From a virus, in IMG/VR virus record IMGVR_UViG_3300030104_007230, positions 18,165 to 82,164 of that record: a stretch of 64,000 nt of DNA; one strand, given 5' to 3'. Both the position numbers and the translations under genes were made by a program. The notes under the pieces were generated by a model. The model was not told the DNA's origin, did not search any database, and saw only the letters and a program-made list of their open reading frames with translations. This document shows, piece by piece, positions 41,947-51,097 of this stretch (its first letter is position 1; the number at the start of each line of letters is the position of its first letter).

Positions 41947-42102
41947 GTAGCCAATTTCCAAGGAATTCTTTTACTATATCTATTATCTCTTAGTGTTTTG
42001 AAGGACTTTACAACACCTTGCAGTACAAGGGTTTGTATAAGCCTGCACAACACAAACTAAAAATTCCCGATGATATAATTAATAAAAATAGTCAATAAAA
42101 TA

Positions 42103-42330
42103 ATGGGCGGTGCAGGTTTTGATCCTTCAGGTTTAAGTATGGATAACTTAGGTGATCCTCGTCGCCAAGAAGGTTTACCAGGAGGTTATGCAACACAAGG
42201 CCAAGCTGTTAGCGCTCCATATGCGCAAGCAAATATAAGAGCTGCTGAAAAAACTAATCCTGATAATGCAAAATCACAGGCACCAGTAAGTGATCGTGTT
42301 GATTCTTTTCTTAGTCAATATCAAGGTTAG
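42103..42330 (+). CDS. Small hypothetical virion-type protein
   Basis: 75 residues, Gly/Ala/Pro/Gln-rich and probably disordered (GGAGFDPSGLSMDNLGDP). The composition is like the left-end virion proteins. First gene of the second fibre locus; preceded by TATAATTAATAAA. Confidence 0.55.
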   Translation: MGGAGFDPSGLSMDNLGDPRRQEGLPGGYATQGQAVSAPYAQANIRAAEKTNPDNAKSQAPVSDRVDSFLSQYQG

Positions 42331-42339
42331 TATTTAATT

Positions 42340-42528
42340 ATGGGTGATAACGATTTTCCTACAATTATGGCAAATGGAGGAGGTGAAGACTTTCTTCGAA
42401 AATATACAAAAGGTTTCAGTCAATATAGTCAAGCAGGTACAGGTTTAATTCCTGTTACTTTACAAAACAAACACGCTCAAGTAAATGATGGACCAATTAT
42501 TGGTTCAAAGAAAATAATTCTTGGATAA
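42340..42528 (+). CDS. Small hypothetical virion-type protein
   Basis: 62 residues, Gly-rich with Asp/Asn at the start (GDNDFPTIMANGGGEDFLRK). Lies 9 nt after the previous stop. No family recognised; probably expressed with the downstream fibre gene. Confidence 0.55.
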   Translation: MGDNDFPTIMANGGGEDFLRKYTKGFSQYSQAGTGLIPVTLQNKHAQVNDGPIIGSKKIILG

Positions 42529-42587
42529 AATAAAAAAATCAATAAGTAACTGGTGCGATAATTAAGAAAGATAACTGAAAAGAGTAA

Positions 42588-44228
42588 ATGTCACAGACTA
42601 AAGCAGAACTAGTAAATGGTTTAAGTATAAACGCAGCAGCAGCTGATTCTTTAACAATTGATAGTGATGGGAATATTCAAATTTCTGATAATGATGAATT
42701 ACGGATAGGAACAGGATCAGATTTAAAAATATTTCATGACGGGTCGAACTCATACATACAAGATGCTGGTGTAGGTAATTTAATTATTAAAGGAAGTACT
42801 AATTTAGATATAACATCTGCTGGTGACGAATTAAAAGCAAGATTTATCACAAATGGTGCATCAGAATTGTACTACGACAATGATCGTAAATTAAAAACAA
42901 CTAGTACAGGCATAGAGGTTGAGTCAGTATCTGGAGGTGCAAAATGCCTTGTACATGCAGAACATGATGACAGCGGTTCTCATGCACAGCTTCACGCTTA
43001 TACACAAAATAACCAAGCAAATTGTTATTTAATGTTTGGTGATGCTGATGATAGTTTTGTAGGAGGTTTGAAATATGAAAATAATGGAGATCAATTAATT
43101 ATTTATACCAACAATAATGCTCAATGGTATCTAACTTCAGATGGTCATCTTAGAAATAATAGCGATTCAAATAAAATACAAGTCGGAGCAGGTGAAGATT
43201 TAGAAATCTACCATGATGGAAACCACTCATTAATTTCAGATGCTGGTACAGGAGACTTAAAAATACTTACAAGTAAATTAAAAGTTATAAACAACCCTTC
43301 TTCTGCTGATGAATTAATGATTCAAGCAACAGAAAGCGGATCCGTAGAATTATATCACGCTGGCAATAAGAAACTACAAACCCTTAGCGATGGAATAGAA
43401 ATTACATCAGAAGAAGCTGGTGATGCCATAATTTACTTAACTGCTGATGAAGGAGATGATAATAGCGATAAATGGAGGACAGCTGCTTATGGCTCTACGT
43501 ATTACTATGCTATTGCTAATAAAAAGTCTGGTAGTTGGGTAGATAAATTTAAGGTATTCGATAATGGAAACGCAGAAATCAGGTCAGATGTAGGTGGTAA
43601 TTATGGGCTCTATGTATTTAATGATGGTAATAATATTAACAGATATGGTGTATTAGTTCAATGTGGTGAAGATACTCCTTCTACGTCTACCAGTTACGCT
43701 ATGGGTTTTGCCGATGGTAATGGTACTACCCTGGGTTATGTAAAATTCAACTCATCCTCAGGATTAGTATACGACCCATTTACTGCTGCTCACCATTGTA
43801 TTGTTCCAGATGCTGATAATCCATCAGATAGCTCGATGGCTTATCCTTATGGAACATTACTAGAAACTACTGAAGTTGTAAATATTGATAGAGGTTTACA
43901 ATATAAAGTTCAAAAGACTCAAACAGCTAACTCTAGGAAAGTCTTAGGTGCTTATGGTGGTTCAATGAATGGTGGACCAAGTGGTGAAACCAACCTACAT
44001 GATGCTCTTATATTAGGTGACGGTCATATCCTTGTTAATAATGCTGGTGGAAACATTGAGGTAGGTGATGGTATTTGTTCTTCTGCAACAGCAGGTATAG
44101 GACAAAAAGCTACTGCTAACCCTTCAATGATTATAGGTATAGCTCAAGAAGCCGTTACCTTTACTGGTACTGAAACTAAACTTGTAGCTGTTCAATATGG
44201 ATTGCAACAGTTCACTCCTTGGTCTTAG
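42588..44228 (+). CDS. Tail fibre with repeated DLxIxHDGxxSxIxDAG units
   Basis: 546 residues. Shaft units DLKIFHDGSNSYIQDAG and DLEIYHDGNHSLISDAG, each followed by G-(N/D)L-(I/K)I, plus ASELYYDNDRKLKTTSTGIE and SVELYHAGNKKLQTLSDGIE, are typical of marine cyanophage fibres. The C-terminal ~200 residues are a distinct beta domain, probably the receptor-binding tip or peptidase-like maturation region. Confidence 0.8.
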   Translation: MSQTKAELVNGLSINAAAADSLTIDSDGNIQISDNDELRIGTGSDLKIFHDGSNSYIQDAGVGNLIIKGSTNLDITSAGDELKARFITNGASELYYDNDRKLKTTSTGIEVESVSGGAKCLVHAEHDDSGSHAQLHAYTQNNQANCYLMFGDADDSFVGGLKYENNGDQLIIYTNNNAQWYLTSDGHLRNNSDSNKIQVGAGEDLEIYHDGNHSLISDAGTGDLKILTSKLKVINNPSSADELMIQATESGSVELYHAGNKKLQTLSDGIEITSEEAGDAIIYLTADEGDDNSDKWRTAAYGSTYYYAIANKKSGSWVDKFKVFDNGNAEIRSDVGGNYGLYVFNDGNNINRYGVLVQCGEDTPSTSTSYAMGFADGNGTTLGYVKFNSSSGLVYDPFTAAHHCIVPDADNPSDSSMAYPYGTLLETTEVVNIDRGLQYKVQKTQTANSRKVLGAYGGSMNGGPSGETNLHDALILGDGHILVNNAGGNIEVGDGICSSATAGIGQKATANPSMIIGIAQEAVTFTGTETKLVAVQYGLQQFTPWS

Positions 44229-44295
44229 TTTTTTCTGCACTTGCAAATTCATAATAAAAATAGAAGTATTAAAATACTTTTAAAAGGTTTTTAAA

Positions 44296-44619
44296 ATGGC
44301 TTATTCCTATACATGGGAAATTAACGAAAAAAACATGATTTCTGATGTTTCTGATGGTTTTATTACCACTATTGTTTACAGAGTAAAAGGAATGGATGGA
44401 AGTAATGAAAAAGCTAGAGCAACTGGACAAATTGAATTAACAAAACCTTCTTCCTTGCCTAGTGATTTTATTGCTTTCAAGGATGTAACAAAAGAAAAAT
44501 GCTTAGAGTGGGTTAAAGCTAATGCATCTATTGATGTAACAAAGATAGAAGAAAATTTAAAAAATAAAATAGATATAATTAATTCACCCATTGAAAAAAT
44601 AGGTGCACCTTGGGATTAA
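44296..44619 (+). CDS. Small fibre-associated protein
   Basis: 107 residues: YTWEINEKNMISDVSDGFIT then VYRVKGMDG and a helical C-terminus. I associate this kind of protein with cyanophage fibre loci. Preceded by the small palindrome AAGTATT aa AATACTT. Its counterpart near locus 1 is the gene at 28.6 kb. Confidence 0.6.
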   Translation: MAYSYTWEINEKNMISDVSDGFITTIVYRVKGMDGSNEKARATGQIELTKPSSLPSDFIAFKDVTKEKCLEWVKANASIDVTKIEENLKNKIDIINSPIEKIGAPWD

Positions 44620-44666
44620 AGCGTTAGTCATTTTAAACTAGATGAATATCATAGTTAAAGTTTAAA

Positions 44667-46031
44667 ATGCCATACGTAGGAAGAGAAATAGTTAAAGGAC
44701 AGAATCGAGAACTTGATGATATTTCAAGTAGTTTTAATTCTGGCAACACTGCTTTTACTATGCAGGTAGGAGGTGTTACAACTTCAGCTGCAAGTGTAAA
44801 TCAAGTTTTTATAAGCCTTGGGGGTGTTATGCAACATCCTGGAACAGATTATACAGTTTCTTCTAGTACACTAACTTTTACAACTGCACCTGATAGTGGA
44901 CTAGCTTTTTGGGGTTTAATACAAGGTAATCAAGTTGATACAGGAACACCATCAGATGGAACGGTTGGTTCTTCTAAATTTGCAAGCGGCGATCTTACTT
45001 TCCCAAGTGATATAATTATTCCTGACAAGATTGTTCATACTGGTGATACAAATACATCAATTAGATTTCCTGCTGCCGATACAATTACAGGAGAAACAGG
45101 TGGTACTGAAAGACTTCGCATCGACTCAAGTGGACGAATTCTTGTAGGAACAACTTCATATAAAACAAACTTAAACTCTTCTGCAGATGTATCAGGACAG
45201 CTTGCACAGTTTGTAGGAGCTGCAGATGATACTAATAAATGTGTTGGTATATTTGCATATTCAGGAACTTCAAACCCTACAGCAAGAGGTGCAAAATTAC
45301 AGTTAAACAGAGCTAGATCTACTGATGGAAGTACGAATACTGCTCTAGCTAATAATGATCTTATTGGAACAATTGAATTTAAAGGTAATGATGGCACTAA
45401 CTTTTCATCAGCAGCAAAAATTAATTGTTTTGTAGAGGATACTAGTGTTGCTGCTGATCATATGGGTGGCAGATTGGCCTTTAGTACCAGTGCTGATGGT
45501 TCTGCTGTACCAACAGAAAGACTCCGCATCGATTCAAGTGGAAACGTAAAAATACTTGACGGCGATCTAGTAATAGGAACTGCTGGTCACGGTATTGACT
45601 TTAGTGCTACTTCAGGTACAGGTACTTCAGAACTTTTGGCAGATTATGAAGAAGGAACTTTTACGCCTACTTGGGGTGGTGCTGAGGTTAGTAGCATAAC
45701 TTATAGTACTCAATTCGGTAAGTATACGAAAATCGGTAATCGTGTATTTGGTGGATTAAGACTTACTGCCACCAGCTTTACTGGGTCTGGAGGTATTGCT
45801 CAAATAAATGGGTTTCCTTTTACAGCATTTAACAATACAAGCTCATATCACCATTTTACTTTTGGACACTTGACTGGGTTTAGTTATACAGGAGCTCCAT
45901 ATGGATACATTGTTTCTAATCAGAGTCATGCAAAATTAACAACTAATACTAACGGAACAAACGCTTCTGTTGCTTATCCGAGTTCTACAACTATAGATAT
46001 TATAGCTAGTTTTATGTACGAAGCAGCATAG
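44667..46031 (+). CDS. Tail fibre, locus 2 (paralogue of the 26.8 kb fibre)
   Basis: 454 residues. The N-terminus (LDDISSSFNSGNTAFTMQVG, GGVMQHPGTDYTVSSSTL) aligns with the fibre at 26.8 kb. The shaft holds two TERLRIDSSG units. The C-terminal domain begins LADYEEGTFTPTWGGAE and GKYTKIGNRVFGGL, again paralogous in layout, with a different tip. It may give the phage two fibre types or alternative tips. Confidence 0.75.
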   Translation: MPYVGREIVKGQNRELDDISSSFNSGNTAFTMQVGGVTTSAASVNQVFISLGGVMQHPGTDYTVSSSTLTFTTAPDSGLAFWGLIQGNQVDTGTPSDGTVGSSKFASGDLTFPSDIIIPDKIVHTGDTNTSIRFPAADTITGETGGTERLRIDSSGRILVGTTSYKTNLNSSADVSGQLAQFVGAADDTNKCVGIFAYSGTSNPTARGAKLQLNRARSTDGSTNTALANNDLIGTIEFKGNDGTNFSSAAKINCFVEDTSVAADHMGGRLAFSTSADGSAVPTERLRIDSSGNVKILDGDLVIGTAGHGIDFSATSGTGTSELLADYEEGTFTPTWGGAEVSSITYSTQFGKYTKIGNRVFGGLRLTATSFTGSGGIAQINGFPFTAFNNTSSYHHFTFGHLTGFSYTGAPYGYIVSNQSHAKLTTNTNGTNASVAYPSSTTIDIIASFMYEAA

Positions 46032-46072
46032 CTCTTTTGAAGACTAGACCGTTAGTTACAGGTGTTTAATAA

Positions 46073-46426
46073 ATGAAAGAAGATAGCTATCACTCTTTAC
46101 AACGTGAACAAAATGAGAGAATTAAATCTTTAGAAACTAAAGTTGATGATCTCGAAGAAGAAGTAGCTAAATATAAAGATAAAGAGCACGAATCCTTAAA
46201 TCAACGAATTCGAAAACTTGAAAAATGGATTTGGGGAGCTGGTGCTGTTATAGCTTCGGCTATTGCAGGATTTGGTATTATGGAAATAACAGACTTTGGT
46301 TTTCAAACAACTACTAAACAGGTAAAAGAGCACAGAAAATTTCTTAAAGAAACAGTTATTCCAGCTTTTGAACTTAGTAATTGGCTTGGAAAAAACTTTA
46401 CAGGTAAACCTGAATGGTCAAAGTAA
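46073..46426 (+). CDS. Coiled-coil protein with membrane segment (XhlA-like layout)
   Basis: 117 residues. A coiled coil (residues 10-50, LETKVDDLEEEVAKYKD) leads to one membrane segment (residues 54-73, WGAGAVIASAIAGFGIMEI) and a soluble tail. A coil followed by a membrane helix is the layout of XhlA-type lysis accessory proteins. The tail is longer than usual. A lysis role is inferred. Confidence 0.55.
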   Translation: MKEDSYHSLQREQNERIKSLETKVDDLEEEVAKYKDKEHESLNQRIRKLEKWIWGAGAVIASAIAGFGIMEITDFGFQTTTKQVKEHRKFLKETVIPAFELSNWLGKNFTGKPEWSK

Positions 46427-46439
46427 ATTTAATGAGTAT

Positions 46440-46715
46440 TTAAAACTGTCTAATTGAAGAGTTAGCAGGAGTTCTTGGAACCATCTTCCCATCTTGCATA
46501 ACAAATTGTCCTGCAAATGGGTTATAAATTTCTTCTCCTAATCCCGAAAGATCATTTCTTTCAGGTGGAGCTACTCCTAATGAAGCACCTAAATAAGGAT
46601 TAGAAGGTTGTTCTGCTTCACGCATTTCTTGTCCCATAATTGCTTCTGAACCTTGCATTGCTTCCATTGCATCCATATATGCTTTAAGGTGTTTTTTACC
46701 TACGTCTTCAGGCAT
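46440..46715 (-). CDS. Hypothetical protein
   Basis: 91 residues, Met/Glu/Gly/Pro-rich (AYMDAMEAMQGSEAIMGQEM), probably partly helical then disordered. Convergent with the coiled-coil gene, 13 nt apart. No family recognised. Confidence 0.55.
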   Translation of the reverse strand: MPEDVGKKHLKAYMDAMEAMQGSEAIMGQEMREAEQPSNPYLGASLGVAPPERNDLSGLGEEIYNPFAGQFVMQDGKMVPRTPANSSIRQF

Positions 46716-46771
46716 CTTGTTTTAAATACTTTTCTTTAGTTTACGACAACCACATCAATTAAAATAAGAAA

Positions 46772-46864
46772 ATGGAAGAATTTGCTTACTTATTTGCTTG
46801 GACCTATATAGTAGCTTTTTTAATAGTGTTTCTTTTTAAATTTATACAAGATACGGAGAATTAA
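46772..46864 (+). CDS. Very small membrane peptide (30 aa)
   Basis: 30 residues beginning MEEFAYLFAWTYIVAFLIVF, almost all one membrane helix with an acidic start and polar end. Its stop overlaps the minus-strand stop of the next gene. Similar size to photosystem small subunits, but I see no clear match to a named one. Supported by composition and by similar peptides elsewhere in this genome. Confidence 0.45.
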   Translation: MEEFAYLFAWTYIVAFLIVFLFKFIQDTEN

Positions 46865-47022
46865 AATTCTAATAAAATATGATCAATAGAATTAGGATGC
46901 TCTTGAACAAATTTAACTGATTCCATTATTACTTCTCTGGCTTCAAAAGAGTTGCTTGCATAAGCACAGACATCTTGATGATGATGTTGGGAATCATAGT
47001 AACCAACTGTATAGTGATTCAT
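46861..47022 (-). CDS. Small hypothetical protein (53 aa)
   Basis: 53 residues: MNHYTVGYYDSQHHHQDVCA, then helix with EAREVIMESVKFVQEHPNSI. The ordered helix and the good start suggest a real gene of the type common in cyanophages. It is downstream of psbA but behind its terminator, so a separate promoter is needed. Confidence 0.5.
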   Translation of the reverse strand: MNHYTVGYYDSQHHHQDVCAYASNSFEAREVIMESVKFVQEHPNSIDHILLEF

Positions 47023-47099
47023 TATCAATCTATAAGTTTATATTCTTACTATAAGATTTAGAAAACATAATATTCCTATAGATGTCAAAGAAACACAAT

Positions 47100-47123
47100 A
47101 AAAAACCCCTCAAATAGAGGGGC
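47100..47123 (-). terminator. Rho-independent terminator of psbA
   Basis: On the minus strand CCCCTC TATTT GAGGGG followed by six T, 28 nt after the psbA stop. Perfect 6-bp GC-rich stem. Confidence 0.9.
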
Positions 47124-47150
47124 TTAATGAGCTAGGTGTAAGGTGATTAT

Positions 47151-48236
47151 TTACCCAATAGCAGGCGCTATAAGAGCAACTGGGGTAGACTCAGCAGCAG
47201 CTAAATCAAGAGGGAAGTTGTGAGCGTTACGCTCGTGCATTACTTCCATACCAAGGTTTGCTCTATTAAGAACATCTGCCCATGTTGGTACCACTTTTCC
47301 AGAAGAGTCAACAACTGATTGGTTAAAGTTAAATCCATTCAAGTTGAAGGCCATGGTGCATATACCCATTGAGGTAAGCCAGACGCAAATAACAGGCCAA
47401 GAAGCAAGAAAGAAATGTAAACTACGAGAGTTGTTAAAGGAGGCGTATTGGAAGATAAGACGTCCGAAGTAGCCATGCGCTGCGACGATGTTGTATGTTT
47501 CTTCCTCTTGTCCGAATTTGTAGCCATAATTTTGGGAATCTAATCCTGTTGTTTCACGAATAAGTGAAGATGTAACAAGTGACCCATGCATAGCACTAAA
47601 CAAAGCACCGCCAAACATACCCGCCACACCTGCCATGTGGAATGGATGCATGAGGATATTATGTTCCGCCTGGAAGACAAACATAAAGTTGAACGTGCCT
47701 GAAATGCCGAGAGGCATACCGTCACTGAATGATCCTTGTCCGAAAGGATAGACGAGGAATACAGCAAAAGCGGCTGAGACTGGTGCGGAGTAAGCAACAC
47801 AAATCCAAGGACGCATTCCTAGTCGATAACTAAGTTCCCATTGTCGTCCCATGTAAGCTGAGATACCGATGAGAAAGTGGAATATAACGAGTTGATATGG
47901 TCCACCGTTATACAACCACTCGTCGATGGTTGCAGCTTCCCAGATTGGGTAGAAGTGAAGACCGATTGCGTTCGAACTGGGAACAACGGCTCCTGAGATG
48001 ATGTTGTTTCCATATAAAAAAGAACCTGCTACAGGTTCGCGAATACCGTCAATATCGACGGGTGGAGCAGCAATAAATGCCACGATGAAACAAGCTGCAG
48101 CTGTTAATAAGCAAGGAATCATAATGACTCCAAACCAACCTACATAGATGCGATTGTTTGTGGAAGTAGTCCACTCACAAAACTCGTCCCATCCTTGTAA
48201 TAAACTGCCACTTCTTTTTAAAGAAGATGTTGTCAT
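47151..48236 (-). CDS. psbA: Photosystem II D1 protein
   Basis: 361 residues, full length. The Mn-cluster and pigment ligands are all present: Asp170 equivalent (FSDGMPLG), QAEHNIL (Glu189/His190), HPFHM (His198), HERNAH (His332/Glu333/His337), and LDLA at the C-terminal cleavage site. Gln stands at the position equivalent to residue 130. The gene replaces damaged D1 during infection so that photosynthesis goes on. It is single-cistron with its own terminators on both sides, and it is richer in GC than its neighbours, in line with host origin. Confidence 0.97.
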   Translation of the reverse strand: MTTSSLKRSGSLLQGWDEFCEWTTSTNNRIYVGWFGVIMIPCLLTAAACFIVAFIAAPPVDIDGIREPVAGSFLYGNNIISGAVVPSSNAIGLHFYPIWEAATIDEWLYNGGPYQLVIFHFLIGISAYMGRQWELSYRLGMRPWICVAYSAPVSAAFAVFLVYPFGQGSFSDGMPLGISGTFNFMFVFQAEHNILMHPFHMAGVAGMFGGALFSAMHGSLVTSSLIRETTGLDSQNYGYKFGQEEETYNIVAAHGYFGRLIFQYASFNNSRSLHFFLASWPVICVWLTSMGICTMAFNLNGFNFNQSVVDSSGKVVPTWADVLNRANLGMEVMHERNAHNFPLDLAAAESTPVALIAPAIG

Positions 48237-48302
48237 TAGAAAGTAATAGTACGATTAACTTGTAAGATGAGAGATTTTTCCCCTTGATCTCGGTTTGAGG
48301 AT

Positions 48303-48331
48303 AAAAAAAGACAACGAAAATTCGTCATCTT
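48303..48331 (-). terminator. Rho-independent terminator after the primase-helicase gene
   Basis: Minus strand AAGATGACGAA tt TTCGTTGTCTT, 11 bp with two G-U pairs, followed by seven T. It separates the replication operon from psbA. Confidence 0.8.
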
Positions 48332-48368
48332 AATTAGTTTAACAGCATTGTTTGTTTATCAAGACATT

Positions 48369-50987
48369 CTATTCGGACTCTTTTCCTTCTGGCAAAATCG
48401 TTGGAAAATCTTTGTATTTTAGATCAGATTTACGTGGTGCAAGACCTTTTATCAATGGCATTCCTTTACGAGTAAACGTAAAAACATTAGTCATACCAAG
48501 CTGACTCTTACAGCAATCCATTAATAAAGTAATAAAACGTTTTTGACCTACAGCTTTAGAACCAGTTGCATCACAATGTTCGCAATAACTTGGATAAAGG
48601 TGAAAAGAACTATTGAAATACCTTTCAGAATTCTCTTTATTATTGTTAGGAATTTTTTTACCTACAGGAACAACATTATCATTATCTAAAACAACTTCTG
48701 ATTGTAGCCATTCAATTAAGTTGTTACTTGTAACCATAATATTGTTACGTACTTTTTTAAGAGAAGGAGCAGCTTCATAGGTATCTAATAGATAATGTCT
48801 CATTTCTTTTTCATTCATTTCTAAAACCCAATTCACTAAGCCAGGTAAACAATCTTTCCATAAGCCTGTTACACGGCCTTTTTCAATTTTGATCATATCT
48901 TTTGCTTCCGAATTTTTATTATAAAGTTTTCTATTAAATTCAATTGTTAAACGACGTCTAATTAGTCCGCTTGTGTTATCTGTTGTTTGTATAGGCTCAT
49001 TGGCTGCAACCATAACCATGCCTGTATAAACAAAAGGTTCACCAATATTTTTCATTTTTTCTTCATATCTAAGATTGTCTCCTCCTGTTAATGCTTTGAA
49101 AACCTGAGCAGAACCGCCATATCTTTCTGAATCATTAATTAATGTCATTCTTTTTCCTTTTATTGAAGATAATTCAAAACGAGATTGTTCTAGCTGGTTA
49201 AGAGTTGTACTTGCATAATTACCAGCGCCAACTAAGGCACAACAAAGATTGGCAAAAGTAGATTTACCACGTCCCCCTGGACCAACAATTTCTAAAAAAC
49301 GTTGTAATTCGTGTCCATGCCCTACTAAACAAGCACGTAACCATGCACGTAAAACTTGAACACGAGCTTCATCTTTATATTGAGTCCTTTCAATCCATTC
49401 AGTAATTGGACCAGGGCTTATTTCAGGGTTATATTTAAAATCTAAACCCCAAGTTACATAGTCTTCTTTTGTATGTTCAGTAAAATCTCCTGTTGCAACT
49501 TCTAAAATTCCATTTAAAAAGACAATTTTTTCAGTATTGTCATTCCAATCAACTCTAGAAATTTTTTGTTTAAGTAGTTCAACTACATCTGATACTAAGT
49601 TTGCACTAAAACCTGCTGGCGTATATGACCTATTAGTAGTTAATTCATCCTGTACAACGTGATGAAATTCTTTTCTATATTCTTCACGTCTCCAAAAACC
49701 TCGATTTGACATGTAGTACATGAACGTATCAAAACGAGGGTCATAACACCAACCCATTCCAAGTGCCCATTCTTGTAGGTATTCAGAAATAACTGAAGAA
49801 GGAGGATTTTTTATTTTCCCATTACCACTTTTGCTACCTCTTTTAAACGTATTACTCTCTATAAAATTAGGTAATTCGTTATCATTTAAAATATTTTCAA
49901 TAGAAGGCTCATCTTCAAAAGAGGATATTAATTGATTTAAAAACTGACTATCAGCTGATTCATTTTCTTTTTCAACTTTCTCTTTAATTTGTTCAAAAGA
50001 CATAGCTGTATAACCTCCTAAATCAACCCAACCATCTTCTTTAGCCATCGCTTTAAGAGTTTTTAAACCTCTACCTTCTGGAGGGTTAGGTCCTCCAGGT
50101 AGGCGTTCAAAGCTTCTCCATTTATCCTCACAAGCGCCTGACTCAAATGCTTCAGACTTTAATGACCATTCAACCCAAGCGCCTAACAAGTCTTCATTAA
50201 TTTGGTGAAGAGACATTCCAACAGCTAACCATTCTTCATAGTCATTACATCTATCTATACTTAGATGTTGTAGATATTCACATGCTTCCTCATAAATAGC
50301 TTCTTGTTTATAGGTGCTATCTTCATCGTAAAATAGATGAATATTTTGACCAATAACTGGTGTTACTTGGTTATTTCCTCGTCTATATTTCGAAGATGGA
50401 AATGCATCAGAAATAGCTTTATATAACCATTCAGGCATGTCTGGAAGATTTTTTACATATTCAAAACCGCCATGCGAAGTTGTTTTATAACCTTCAGTTT
50501 GAGGATGTGCACCCATAAGTGCTCCTTGACGAGAACGCCAAAGAATTTCCCAAGGAGCTTTATCAACTTTTATTGTTGCTCTATCTGGTAATTTTTGAAT
50601 TTTTTCATTAGGAATTCTAAATAACAACCTAAATTTTCCTTTTTTTCCACTTGAAATAGTTAATGTTTTAGGAAATATTGAATGTATTGGTCCACCACCA
50701 AGTTTTTCAATTTCAGGTATAGCCTCTTCACCATCAACATCTACAAAAATTAAACCATATTCATTACAAAATTGGCCACATAAAAGACCGACCCCTGTAG
50801 CTCTCCCTTCCTCCAATTCTTTCTTAATCTGTGAAAGAGTATAAGGATTTTTAGTCCAACCGCCGACATAAGCTTTCTTACCTTGCAAGGGAGTAAGGGG
50901 CCAATCAACTGGTATGTAATCTAAATTAATCTCTCCAGATTCTAAAGACTTTTCAGGTGGTGTAGCGTCAGGAACGGATATTGTCAT
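48369..50987 (-). CDS. Primase-helicase (Prim-Pol plus SF3/D5-type helicase)
   Basis: 872 residues. Residues about 25-190 are a Prim-Pol domain with the metal pair IFVDVDG (Asp83, Asp85). Residues about 235-320 match PriCT-2 (NDYEEWLAVGMSLHQI, ACEDKWRSF). Residues 540-720 are a D5-type SF3 helicase with Walker A GPGGRGKST at 569-577, LINDSERYGG (Walker B-like) and MVAANEPI (motif C). It primes and unwinds DNA ahead of the family A polymerase. Last gene before a terminator. Confidence 0.9.
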   Translation of the reverse strand: MTISVPDATPPEKSLESGEINLDYIPVDWPLTPLQGKKAYVGGWTKNPYTLSQIKKELEEGRATGVGLLCGQFCNEYGLIFVDVDGEEAIPEIEKLGGGPIHSIFPKTLTISSGKKGKFRLLFRIPNEKIQKLPDRATIKVDKAPWEILWRSRQGALMGAHPQTEGYKTTSHGGFEYVKNLPDMPEWLYKAISDAFPSSKYRRGNNQVTPVIGQNIHLFYDEDSTYKQEAIYEEACEYLQHLSIDRCNDYEEWLAVGMSLHQINEDLLGAWVEWSLKSEAFESGACEDKWRSFERLPGGPNPPEGRGLKTLKAMAKEDGWVDLGGYTAMSFEQIKEKVEKENESADSQFLNQLISSFEDEPSIENILNDNELPNFIESNTFKRGSKSGNGKIKNPPSSVISEYLQEWALGMGWCYDPRFDTFMYYMSNRGFWRREEYRKEFHHVVQDELTTNRSYTPAGFSANLVSDVVELLKQKISRVDWNDNTEKIVFLNGILEVATGDFTEHTKEDYVTWGLDFKYNPEISPGPITEWIERTQYKDEARVQVLRAWLRACLVGHGHELQRFLEIVGPGGRGKSTFANLCCALVGAGNYASTTLNQLEQSRFELSSIKGKRMTLINDSERYGGSAQVFKALTGGDNLRYEEKMKNIGEPFVYTGMVMVAANEPIQTTDNTSGLIRRRLTIEFNRKLYNKNSEAKDMIKIEKGRVTGLWKDCLPGLVNWVLEMNEKEMRHYLLDTYEAAPSLKKVRNNIMVTSNNLIEWLQSEVVLDNDNVVPVGKKIPNNNKENSERYFNSSFHLYPSYCEHCDATGSKAVGQKRFITLLMDCCKSQLGMTNVFTFTRKGMPLIKGLAPRKSDLKYKDFPTILPEGKESE

Positions 50988-51097
50988 CTAGTTATTTACA
51001 CTTAGGTTTAATATGGTTGTCTCAGGATAACCACTATATCAGATTTTGAACAGAGGAAACTTTAAGGAGAACTAAAATTAATCTAACGGGAATAGAC

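Noticed and set aside
41802-42102. A tRNA gene in the intergenic stem-loop region
   Set aside because: The stem-loop lacks D and T arms and a GTTCRANYC box; I see no tRNA anywhere in the window by eye, though a covariance scan would be decisive.
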